59,206 nt of DNA from an uncultured Clostridium sp. (GTDB taxonomy: Bacteria; Bacillota; Clostridia; Lachnospirales; Lachnospiraceae). The stretch spans positions 1 through 59,206 of the forward strand of contig NZ_URHZ01000028.1 in the NCBI RefSeq assembly GCF_900547735.1, read 5' to 3'. The position numbers and the translations under genes are program-made. The notes below the pieces were generated by a model. The model worked only from the letters and a program-made list of their open reading frames with translations, had not been told where the DNA came from and searched no databases. Below, piece after piece: positions 1 to 6,955 of the stretch; within the stretch, counting starts at the first letter, position 1, and the number at the start of each line of letters is the position of its first letter.

Positions 1-197
1 CGGAATTTAGCGCCCGAATTTCTGCGGTGGACGCAGAACTCGGCATGCGCAGGTATAATGTTCACTTTGTGTACATTATACCATATTCACTTCGTGAATA
101 CGGTGTCTCCGACGGAATTTAGCGCCCGAATTTCTGCGGTGGACGCAGAACTCGGCATGCGCAGGTACAATGTCCACTTTGTGAACATTATACCATA
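1..197. repeat. Two 85-bp direct repeats, each ending in a hairpin
   Basis: An 85-bp unit occurs at 1-85 and again at 113-197 with only a few substitutions. Each unit ends in an inverted repeat: GGTATAATGT pairs with ACATTATACC at 52-61/73-82, and the second copy has one mismatch. A further small hairpin, TATTCAC-TTC-GTGAATA, lies between the units at 84-100. The first copy touches the window edge, so the array may continue to the left. No open reading frame uses this region, and I do not recognise the family. Confidence 0.75.
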
Positions 198-368
198 ATA
201 CCAGTTTTATTTTTTAGAAAATAGTTCCACATAAAAAATAACCGCCATAATAATTAAGCTGAGAAAAAACATGACGGGAAAAGCCATTGTCTGTCCGCGT
301 GGCCGGGGATGAAATATCTGCCCTATGTCAGATGTTTCTTAAAAATAGATAAAATTTTAACATATTTA

Positions 369-397
369 TTGCACAAGTAAAATACGTTTAGTATACT
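369..397 (+). promoter_or_regulatory. Sigma-A type promoter for the zinc-ribbon gene
   Basis: TTGCAC at 369-374 and TATACT at 392-397 are separated by exactly 17 bp, close to the vegetative consensus. The ATG at 480 lies about 75 nt past the expected start of transcription. Confidence 0.6.
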
Positions 398-479
398 AAT
401 AAATATCCCGGTAATGCAGTGATACGCAATTAACCGGACAGAGTAAGGTAACGGAGTAATCAGAAATCAGGTGGCGGTT

Positions 480-929
480 ATGATATTTATCGGCGGAATC
501 AGTTCCGGAATGAAACAGATAGAATATTTAAAAACGGTAATCTGCAACAGATGCGGAGCCTATGGAAGATATCAGGTTTATATGACCTATATGTATTTCA
601 GCTTTTTCTTTATCCCTCTGTTTAAGTGGAACAGGCGCTATTATGTGAAGATGTCGTGCTGCAATGCCGTGTACGAGCTGAATCCGGAGATTGGCCGGAT
701 GCTGCTTCGGGGAGCGGATGTCGAAATCCGTGACGAAGACCTGAAACTGTGCCGCGAGGGAAATGGAAACCCGTGGGAGCAGGAGGAACGTGCAGGACAT
801 ACATATGGGGAACAGAACGGCTCCAACTGCCTGCCGGAGCATTCGGGAAAGAAGTGCCCGAACTGCGGATACGAAGCGGCGGAAGATTTCTCCTACTGTC
901 CGAAATGCGGCAGCAGGCTGGAAGATTAG
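480..929 (+). CDS. Zinc-ribbon protein, two zinc-binding modules
   Basis: This is a small protein of about 149 residues with two predicted metal-binding modules. The N-terminal half has the zinc-ribbon_15 style arrangement: a CNRC pair, an aromatic hydrophobic stretch (YFSFFFIPLFKW) and a CC pair. The C-terminus carries a classic double CxxC ribbon, CPNCGYEAAEDFSYCPKCG. The ATG at 480 was chosen because AGGTGG sits 6 nt upstream; an in-frame GTG at 471 lies inside that ribosome site. A near-consensus promoter precedes it and the thioesterase follows 37 nt later, so they may be co-transcribed. The hydrophobic stretch may associate with the membrane. The molecular role is unknown. Confidence 0.75.
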   Translation: MIFIGGISSGMKQIEYLKTVICNRCGAYGRYQVYMTYMYFSFFFIPLFKWNRRYYVKMSCCNAVYELNPEIGRMLLRGADVEIRDEDLKLCREGNGNPWEQEERAGHTYGEQNGSNCLPEHSGKKCPNCGYEAAEDFSYCPKCGSRLED

Positions 930-966
930 ATTTACGTTTGAATCAAAGAAAAGAGAGGTAGAGAAG

Positions 967-1353
967 ATGTTAAAAGCAGGAATTCAGGGAAGACAGGAAG
1001 TAATGGTGACAGAGGACAATTCTGCAAACGCTCTTGGAAGCGGTCTTCTGGAAGTATTTGCAACACCGGCTATGGTGGCTCTTATGGAAAAAACAGCATG
1101 GATGAGCGTTGCCCCTTATATGAATGATGGTGAAGGAACCGTTGGAACGAAGCTGAACATCAGCCATATGTCCGCCACACCGACGGGAATGATCGTATGG
1201 TGTGAGAGTGAGTTAACGGAAGTTGACGGAAGAAGATTGGTATTCCATGTGGAGGCCTTTGATGAGAGCGGAAAAATCGGCGAAGGCGAGCATGAGAGAT
1301 TTATTATAAAAAATGAGAAATTTATGAGTAAGGCGGCGGCTAAAAGGAAATAG
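967..1353 (+). CDS. Hotdog-fold thioesterase, FlK (fluoroacetyl-CoA thioesterase) like
   Basis: The product has 128 residues and matches the length and pattern of the FlK-like thioesterase family, hotdog enzymes that hydrolyse acyl-CoA thioesters. The segment VFATPAMVALMEKTAW carries the conserved Thr and Glu, and ISHMSATPTGM supplies the His region of the active site. The ATG at 967 follows an AGAGAGGTAGAG ribosome site. Fluoroacetate specificity is very unlikely in this setting; clostridial relatives are housekeeping proteins of unknown substrate. The coding sequence ends just before a large palindromic intergenic element. Confidence 0.8.
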   Translation: MLKAGIQGRQEVMVTEDNSANALGSGLLEVFATPAMVALMEKTAWMSVAPYMNDGEGTVGTKLNISHMSATPTGMIVWCESELTEVDGRRLVFHVEAFDESGKIGEGEHERFIIKNEKFMSKAAAKRK

Positions 1354-1361
1354 TGGATGAA

Positions 1362-1735
1362 AAATGAGGACGCCGCCGGACGGCCGGGGGACGGGGCGGT
1401 GGTGTTAGAGGTTATGAGTCTTTGGTTTCGGGCGGATGGTGTCGTGAGGTGGGGGAGGAGGAAGAAAGAAACCTCCTACGGGGACCGCTTCCGCTTATGG
1501 AATGCGCAGCGCTTCTAAGCTCGATAATACCTCGCTAAGAAGCGGCGGATTCCAACGTCCCCTGCGGAGGTTTTTTCTTCCTCCTCCCCCACGGGAGTCT
1601 ATGAACCGGAACCAAAGACGCCGGGGGTATCGCCCACCCCGTCCTCCCGGCCGTCCGGCGTCTGAACTGTCCTATTTCTTCAAAGGGGGGAGGAGGGATT
1701 GCCGAGGCCACTACCCGTATCAGAAAGAGGTAAGG
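1362..1735 (+). repeat. Nested-hairpin dispersed element, copy A (full length)
   Basis: A roughly 300-nt imperfect palindrome with an asymmetric 3' tail fills the gap between two genes. From outside in: AAATGAGGAC pairs with GTCCTATTT; GACGCCGGACGG-type arms run from 1369 and end at 1662; GTCTTTGGTT (1418-1427) pairs with AACCAAAGAC (1610-1619); and a long purine/pyrimidine stem (from 1449, partner ending at 1592) closes on a domain of about 70 nt at 1486-1556 containing TAAGCTCG and CCTCGCTAAG. The tail (1676-1735) resembles the sequence after copy C. It has no protein-coding character; the short frame at 1502 is an accident of high G+C. Confidence 0.8.
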
Positions 1736-1820
1736 GAATTATGGTTGGAATAATAGATTAAATGCGTAACAAAATGTTTCTATTTTTGCTATGCGCTGCA
1801 GCTTCAAATTAAAGAGGAGA

Positions 1821-2093
1821 TTAATTGCCTTTGCTAAACGAACCGCCACCTCTATATGTATTTACAGTACAGGTATACGTCTGACCGCATTTAGGACATT
1901 TTATGACATGATAAATGACATCATCTTTCCATTGCCCATTCACATCTTTGTGACAACCTAATTCACAGTTGCCGTCAATTAAAACGAAGTGTTGGATATC
2001 AATAAGTTCTTTGATATAGTTAACAGCCTTTTCATACTCGTTAGGTGTCTGAAATTTGTTTTTCAACTCTATTTTAGAGCAATAATCACACAT
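1821..2093 (-). CDS. Small CxxC-containing protein of unknown function
   Basis: The 90-residue product has an N-terminal CDYC pair and a second pair, CPKCGQTYTC, near the C-terminus, which together could bind one zinc ion. The middle is hydrophilic and mixed helix/strand. I do not recognise a named family. Small zinc-finger proteins of this kind occur as orphan immunity-like genes of polymorphic toxin systems, but that is only a guess from context. The gene lies in an AT-rich island with two other unknown minus-strand genes, bounded by palindromic elements A and B. Confidence 0.55.
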   Translation of the reverse strand: MCDYCSKIELKNKFQTPNEYEKAVNYIKELIDIQHFVLIDGNCELGCHKDVNGQWKDDVIYHVIKCPKCGQTYTCTVNTYRGGGSFSKGN

Positions 2094-2165
2094 ACCGTTA
2101 CCTTTCTTAATTTTCTTTCCATTTCTTTCACTAAACCCTTATGCGAACTGGATTTTATTGGTGGG

Positions 2166-2555
2166 TTATTTCGGTACTTCCCATACGCCTGTTTGCTCAT
2201 TTTTCTTCAACACCAATGTATACCCACCATCACCCTGATAGAAGTAAATCTCCAAATCATCTGGTGCTATATCTAGTGCAAACGAATTTTCAGAACCAAA
2301 CGAACTATTTAATCCACCGAAAGTAGAGTAAAACTTCAAGTAGTGAGGTTTTACACCACCACCTTCATCTTTATAATCTCGGATATAGCCCATAGAGGAT
2401 GCAACTGCAACATGGAGTGTTATTTCAGTGCCATCTTCTGATTCAGAATAATCAGTCAATACTACACTTGTCTGCTTCATAAAACCTGTCCCCACAAGGT
2501 AGAACACGCTCATTGAAATTGCAACAGTTAATGCGGCTGCTATGATTTTTTTCAA
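2166..2555 (-). CDS. Hypothetical membrane-anchored/exported protein
   Basis: The product has 129 residues with an N-terminal hydrophobic segment, MKKIIAAALTVAISMSVFYL, typical of a signal peptide or anchor. The extracytoplasmic remainder is beta-rich and ends in a segment like NEQTGVWEVPK. The TTG start is supported by a strong AAGGAGGT site 7-8 nt upstream. No family was recognised. It sits between two other unknown genes on the same strand in the AT-rich island, with a gap of about 70 nt to the CxxC gene downstream. It could be a small secreted protein of a mobile cassette. Confidence 0.6.
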   Translation of the reverse strand: MKKIIAAALTVAISMSVFYLVGTGFMKQTSVVLTDYSESEDGTEITLHVAVASSMGYIRDYKDEGGGVKPHYLKFYSTFGGLNSSFGSENSFALDIAPDDLEIYFYQGDGGYTLVLKKNEQTGVWEVPK

Positions 2556-2667
2556 GTTTCGTACCTCCTTATCTAATTCTGTATTTTGAACTTCTGCGAT
2601 ATATATTAAGCATTGATATGTAAAATTTTCTTCTCTAGTTTGCCAAATATCCGCTGAATTTTACGTA

Positions 2668-3192
2668 TTACGCGGTGGTCCATGATTCAAAAAAAATATA
2701 CTCATCTCCCGTTTCAATCAGATAATCGAAAGAGTTCCAAGCATTAAGATCACCATATCGAGTTATAGAAAGAACAGGAGATGGGATTGCAATATCAAGT
2801 AATTTATTCTTAATATCGAATCCGTCTATGGCATCCGCCTGCATATATTTGATACTTGAAGCGCCCTCACACGAGAAGTATTTTGGTATCCAATAATCCT
2901 TTAAATGTTTTTTCCACTCATCAGTTTTGAAATTATTCTTCCATGGTTTCTCTGTTTTCTGCCATTCCTCATGCTCATATAATGAATAGATAAAAAGGAT
3001 AGGAAGCGCCATTTCTAAGGAATTACAGCATGATTTAGAAACTGCGCAAAAATAGGCCCCTTCTTCCCTACAGTCATGTGAATATACGCTATTGCTGCGT
3101 ATGCTGTCTTTATAATTTTCTATAGCTATTTTTGAGGCACATTCAGCAAAATAATCTATATCGCCAAATAACTTACTTACTGTATTTTTCAT
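2668..3192 (-). CDS. Hypothetical protein, possibly immunity-like
   Basis: This soluble 174-residue protein is rich in aromatic and acidic residues and ends in DEYIFFESWTTA. Similar aromatic C-termini occur in small Firmicutes proteins near polymorphic toxins, but I cannot assign a family. There is no signal peptide or membrane segment. The start ATG at 3192 follows an AGGAGGTTG-type ribosome site. It is the promoter-proximal gene of the AT-rich three-gene island, and palindromic element B lies directly upstream. Confidence 0.55.
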   Translation of the reverse strand: MKNTVSKLFGDIDYFAECASKIAIENYKDSIRSNSVYSHDCREEGAYFCAVSKSCCNSLEMALPILFIYSLYEHEEWQKTEKPWKNNFKTDEWKKHLKDYWIPKYFSCEGASSIKYMQADAIDGFDIKNKLLDIAIPSPVLSITRYGDLNAWNSFDYLIETGDEYIFFESWTTA

Positions 3193-3371
3193 AAAAACAA
3201 CCTCCTGTTTCTATATCCGTACTTAGTGTCTAATATAAATTGCCGTTCCTTCGCTCTCCTTGCCTAATGCGCATTATTTCCAGCTATTTGTTTCATTCTA
3301 CGTTTTCTATACAATTCTGTCAAATGTACATAGAGCGCCTTAAGGCTTCTCGCATGCATCCCCCTCGCCCC

Positions 3372-3680
3372 CAAAATCAGGACAGACAGTAGTGGCCGTT
3401 CCGGGACGGGGTGGACAACAAACCCGGCGTCTTCAGTCCCGGGTCATAGACTGCCCGTGGGGGAGGAGGAAGAAAAAATCTCCGAAGGGGACGTTGGAAT
3501 CCGCCGCTTCTTAGCGAGGTATTATCGAGCTTAGAAGCGCTACGCATTCCATAAGCGGAAGCGGTCCCCGCAGGAGATTTCTTTCTTCCGTAGCCCCCAC
3601 CTTACGTTATCCATCCTCCCGGGACTGAAGACTCACAACCTCCCACTCACCACCCCGTCACCTGCCGTCCTCATTTTTCA
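3372..3680 (-). repeat. Nested-hairpin dispersed element, copy B (inverted relative to A)
   Basis: On the minus strand this copy has the same architecture as copy A. The apical domain of about 70 nt is identical except for one C/T difference. The middle stem reads GTCTTCAGTCCCGGG with a perfect 15-bp partner CCCGGGACTGAAGAC, whereas copy A has a different but still paired stem. The outermost arms again read AAAATGAGGAC and GTCCTGATTTT. It fills the divergent intergenic region between the 3192 start and the 3771 start. Confidence 0.8.
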
Positions 3681-3682
3681 TA

Positions 3683-3711
3683 TTGAAGCCCCCCGGCTTT
3701 TAGAATATAAT
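3683..3711 (+). promoter_or_regulatory. Promoter of the MBL-VOC-pyrC operon
   Basis: TTGAAG (3683-3688) and TATAAT (3706-3711) are separated by 17 bp, a near-consensus vegetative promoter. It abuts the end of element B, so the outer arm of that element lies just upstream of the -35 box. Confidence 0.65.
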
Positions 3712-3770
3712 AAAGAGAACACAAAACTCAGCATTCAACACACGATGGCAGGCAAGGAGGCCGAAAATCC

Positions 3771-4520
3771 ATGAAAATAACCTATATACATCACAGCTCT
3801 TTCTCCGTAGAGTTTAACCATGTAACCATGCTGTTTGACTACTATGAGGGGCCTCTGCCCGATTTTGACAGGAGCAGGCCGCTGGTGGTTTTTGCCAGCC
3901 ATTTTCACGGTGATCACTTTGCACCGGTGATATTTGACCTGGCGGAGGGGAGAGAGGATATTCAATATGTTCTCTCCAAAGACATTAACAAAAAGAAAGT
4001 GCCGGAGCATCTGCTTGATAAAGTGATGTTTGTAAAAGCCGGTGAGAAATACAGGCTGTATCCCGGGAAAAACGAAAAGACGGAGGAAGGCGGAAATGCG
4101 GAGCCGGACGGCGTTACCATGGATATAGAGACTTTTAAATCCACCGATGAGGGCGTGGCATTCTGGATTTCCTGTGAGGGAAAAGAGATTTACCATGCCG
4201 GAGATTTGAATAACTGGTGGTGGGAGGGCGAGGACAAAGCCTGGAACCACAATATGGCGGCCAATTATGCAAAAGAGATGGATAAGATGACGGGACGCAC
4301 GGCGGATGCGGCTTTTATTCCTCTGGATCCGCGCCTGGAACAGTGGTTTTATCTGGGGATGAAAGAATTTATGGAAAAAGCCGATGCAAAAGCCGTAATT
4401 CCGATGCATTTCTGGAAAGACTACAGTATAATTGAAAAGATGAGACAGCATCCGTCCAGCAAAGGATGGAGAGAGCGTCTGATAGAGATTCACAGAGAAG
4501 GAGAGGAGCTTGACATATGA
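3771..4520 (+). CDS. MBL-fold (metallo-beta-lactamase superfamily) hydrolase
   Basis: The 249-residue cytosolic protein has beta-lactamase-fold signatures of the UlaG/YtnP-like type: HFHGDHF for the zinc site, YHAGDLNNWWW, and a late PMHFWKDY His. The N-terminus MKITYIHHSSFSVEF is typical of small clostridial MBL hydrolases. The substrate cannot be told from sequence. It starts an operon; the stop codon overlaps the ATG of the VOC gene by 4 nt, implying translational coupling, and pyrC follows. A vegetative promoter lies at 3683-3711. Confidence 0.85.
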   Translation: MKITYIHHSSFSVEFNHVTMLFDYYEGPLPDFDRSRPLVVFASHFHGDHFAPVIFDLAEGREDIQYVLSKDINKKKVPEHLLDKVMFVKAGEKYRLYPGKNEKTEEGGNAEPDGVTMDIETFKSTDEGVAFWISCEGKEIYHAGDLNNWWWEGEDKAWNHNMAANYAKEMDKMTGRTADAAFIPLDPRLEQWFYLGMKEFMEKADAKAVIPMHFWKDYSIIEKMRQHPSSKGWRERLIEIHREGEELDI

Positions 4521-4888
4521 AATTCACATTTGCACATAATAACTTTAATGTAGTAAACCTGGAGAAATCCTTAAAATTCTACGAGGAGGCGCTGAACCTC
4601 AAAGAAGTGCGCAGAAAAGAAGCAGCGGACGGCAGCTTTATTCTGGTGTATCTCGGCGATGGTGAGACGGGCTACCAGCTTGAGCTGACCTGGCTCAGAG
4701 ACTGGGAGAAGGATTCTTATAACCTGGGAGATAACGAGTTCCATCTGGCATTTGTAACGGATGATATGGATGCATCCCTGAAAAAGCATAAGGAGATGGA
4801 CTGCGTCTGCTTCGAAAACCCGGCCATGGGAATCTACTTCATTTCGGATCCGGACGGATACTGGCTGGAAATTGTGCCGGCAAAATAA
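4517..4888 (+). CDS. VOC-family protein (glyoxalase I-like)
   Basis: The 123-residue single-domain protein has two beta-alpha-beta-beta-beta halves typical of the vicinal oxygen chelate fold. Candidate metal ligands are His7 in AHNNFNV, Glu in YQLELTW, His in EFHLAFV and Glu in GYWLEIVPAK, so a metal-dependent lactoylglutathione lyase-like activity on methylglyoxal adducts is plausible. It overlaps the MBL hydrolase by 4 nt (ATGA). The pairing of a glyoxalase I-like fold with an MBL-fold hydrolase resembles a glyoxalase I/II pair, but this functional link is inference. Confidence 0.8.
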   Translation: MKFTFAHNNFNVVNLEKSLKFYEEALNLKEVRRKEAADGSFILVYLGDGETGYQLELTWLRDWEKDSYNLGDNEFHLAFVTDDMDASLKKHKEMDCVCFENPAMGIYFISDPDGYWLEIVPAK

Positions 4889-4964
4889 GAATGCCGCAGC
4901 CCTAAGGCCAAATGGAAATTGGGACAGTAACCAAAACAACAACCGAAACAGTGAGGAGAAAATC

Positions 4965-6254
4965 ATGCTTATAAAAAACGGACGGGTCATAGACCCGGAT
5001 AGCGGCTTTGACGGCCCCGCCGATTTACTGGTTGAGGACGGGAAGATAAAAAAGATAATCAGACGCGGAACCAATGAAAACGGCCCCGCCGAAGCGCCGG
5101 AAAACAGCGTCGGGGAAGTGATCGACGCGTCGGGGCTTATCGTTGCCCCGGGACTGGTGGACGTGCATGTGCATTTTCGCGATCCCGGACTGACATACAA
5201 GGAAGACATCGTGACGGGAGCGGCCGCGGCAAAGGCGGGCGGTTTCACGACGGTGGTCTGCATGGCAAACACGAAACCGGCTGCCGACAATCCGGAGACG
5301 GTCGGATATATTATTGAAAAAGGGAAAACAACCGGGATTCACGTGCTGGCGGCCGCGGCCGTGTCAAAGGGCCTGAAGGGACAGGAGCTGACCGACATGG
5401 AAGCGCTCAAGGCCTGCGGAGCCGCCGGATTTACGGACGACGGCATTCCCCTGATGGATGAAAAACTGGTGAAAGCAGCCATGGAGAAGGCAAAAGAGCT
5501 TGATCTGCCCCTCAGTTTCCACGAGGAGGATCCTGCATTTATCTTCAATAACGGAATCAACCGGGGCGAAGTTTCTGAGAAACTGGGCATCGGAGGTTCT
5601 CCCGCGCTTGCAGAGGATTCTCTGGTGGCCCGTGACTGTATGATCGCCCTCCACACCGGGGCGGCGGTCAATATCCAGCATATCAGTTCCGGAAATTCCG
5701 TGAAAATGGTGGCTCTGGCCAAGGAGCTGGGCGCCGATGTGTGGGCGGAGGTGACGCCGCATCACTTTACACTGGATGAGACGGCTGTGCTTGAGCATGG
5801 GACTCTGGCAAAGATGAACCCGCCCCTGCGCACGGCAAAGGACAGGGAGGCGCTGATTGAAGGGCTGAAGAGCGGAGCGATCGATATTATTGCCACGGAT
5901 CACGCCCCGCACAGCAAAGAGGAGAAAGAAAAAACGTTTACGGAAGCGCCAAGCGGAATTATTGGCCTGGAGACCGCCCTTCCTCTGGCAGTCACAAAGC
6001 TTGTAAAGGCCGGACATCTCACCTACCTGGAGCTGATGGAGAAGATGTGTCTGAATCCGGCCAGGCTCTACCGCCTGGAATCAGGGCGGATCAGAGAGGG
6101 CGGGGATGCCGACCTCGTGATTTTCGACGACAGCGAGAAGTTCATTGTCAGGGAGTTTAAGTCCAAATCCTCCAATTCTCCATTTGCGGGAGAGGAGCTT
6201 TACGGTAAAGTGAAACTCACAATCTGTGGTGGAAAGGTGGTATATCGGGCGTGA
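4965..6254 (+). CDS. pyrC: Dihydroorotase
   Basis: The product (about 429 residues) catalyses reversible cyclisation of carbamoyl-aspartate to dihydroorotate in de novo pyrimidine synthesis. Amidohydrolase motifs are intact: DVHVHFRDPG (His68 and His70 as metal ligands), GGFTTVVCMANTKP, FHEED, VTPHHF and the late ATDHAPHS with the catalytic Asp. Length and motifs fit the class I, PyrC/Bacillus-type enzymes. The ATG at 4965 follows GTGAGGAGAA; an upstream in-frame extension to 4872 has no ribosome site. The next gene overlaps its stop by 4 nt. No other pyr gene is nearby, which is unusual for a Bacillus-like pyr operon. Confidence 0.93.
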   Translation: MLIKNGRVIDPDSGFDGPADLLVEDGKIKKIIRRGTNENGPAEAPENSVGEVIDASGLIVAPGLVDVHVHFRDPGLTYKEDIVTGAAAAKAGGFTTVVCMANTKPAADNPETVGYIIEKGKTTGIHVLAAAAVSKGLKGQELTDMEALKACGAAGFTDDGIPLMDEKLVKAAMEKAKELDLPLSFHEEDPAFIFNNGINRGEVSEKLGIGGSPALAEDSLVARDCMIALHTGAAVNIQHISSGNSVKMVALAKELGADVWAEVTPHHFTLDETAVLEHGTLAKMNPPLRTAKDREALIEGLKSGAIDIIATDHAPHSKEEKEKTFTEAPSGIIGLETALPLAVTKLVKAGHLTYLELMEKMCLNPARLYRLESGRIREGGDADLVIFDDSEKFIVREFKSKSSNSPFAGEELYGKVKLTICGGKVVYRA

Positions 6255-6937
6255 GCAGACATTATAAAGCGCTTTTAATGGATGTGGACGGCACACTCCT
6301 GGATTTTGACAGGGCGGAGGCCGCGGCATTTGTAAAGGTGCTGGCAAAATACGGTTTAGAGCCGGAAGAGCGCTATGTGCAAGAGTATCACAGAATTAAC
6401 CAGGAGTGCTGGGAGGCATTTGAAGTCGGACAGATGGAGCGGGATGATGTTCTGACGGTCCGCTTTGAGCGCTTCTTCGGCGCCCATAACCTGCCGGTGA
6501 GCGGCAGGGAGGCGGAGGATGCATACCGCGTCTGGCTTGGAGAAGGTGCCTACCTGATGGAGGGCGCGCTGGAAATTCTCGATTATCTGAAAGAACGGTA
6601 TGAGCTCTATGTGGTGACCAACGGCGTCGGCGCCACACAGAGAAAACGGCTTAAGGCCTCGGGACTTTCCGGGTATTTCCGGGAGCTTTTTATCTCCGAG
6701 GAAGCGGAAAGCCAGAAACCGCAGAAGGAATTCTTCGACTACTGTTTTGCCCGCATTCCGGATATCAGGCCGGAGGAGATGATGGTGATCGGGGATTCCC
6801 TGACATCCGATATCCAGGGCGGAGTGAATGCGGGAGTCGACACATGCTGGTTTAACCCGCAGGGGAACGAGAACAGGAAAGCGCTCCCGGTAACAAGAGA
6901 AATACGCAGGCTTTCTGAGCTTAAAACATTCCTGTAA
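6251..6937 (+). CDS. yjjG: YjjG-family HAD pyrimidine nucleotidase
   Basis: The 228-residue HAD-superfamily phosphatase has motif I DVDGTLLDFDRAE, motif II VVTNG, a Lys in SQKPQKEFFDY and motif IV GDSLTSDIQGG, the pattern of YjjG-type (non-canonical) pyrimidine 5'-nucleotidases. These dephosphorylate dUMP, dTMP and modified pyrimidine nucleotides as house-cleaning enzymes. The GTG start overlaps the TGA of pyrC, so translation is coupled and a role in pyrimidine balance is supported by context. The symbol is assigned by family resemblance. Confidence 0.83.
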   Translation: MSRHYKALLMDVDGTLLDFDRAEAAAFVKVLAKYGLEPEERYVQEYHRINQECWEAFEVGQMERDDVLTVRFERFFGAHNLPVSGREAEDAYRVWLGEGAYLMEGALEILDYLKERYELYVVTNGVGATQRKRLKASGLSGYFRELFISEEAESQKPQKEFFDYCFARIPDIRPEEMMVIGDSLTSDIQGGVNAGVDTCWFNPQGNENRKALPVTREIRRLSELKTFL

Positions 6938-6955
6938 TACTGACAAGGAGAAACA

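Noticed and set aside
1..197. Possible CRISPR array
   Set aside because: The two repeats are 85 bp long with internal hairpins and only one short spacer; this does not fit CRISPR, and no cas gene is present.
1502..1753. Plus-strand open frame of 83 codons within element A
   Set aside because: It lies in the palindromic element, has proline/arginine-rich composition from high G+C, no ribosome site, and the same region in copy B does not keep it open.
1362..3680. Insertion sequence with transposase
   Set aside because: The elements look transposon-like, but none of the three genes between them has transposase or integrase motifs.
3735..4493. Long open frame on the minus strand opposite the MBL hydrolase
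   Set aside because: It is antisense to a clear gene with catalytic motifs, has no ribosome site, and reflects codon bias.
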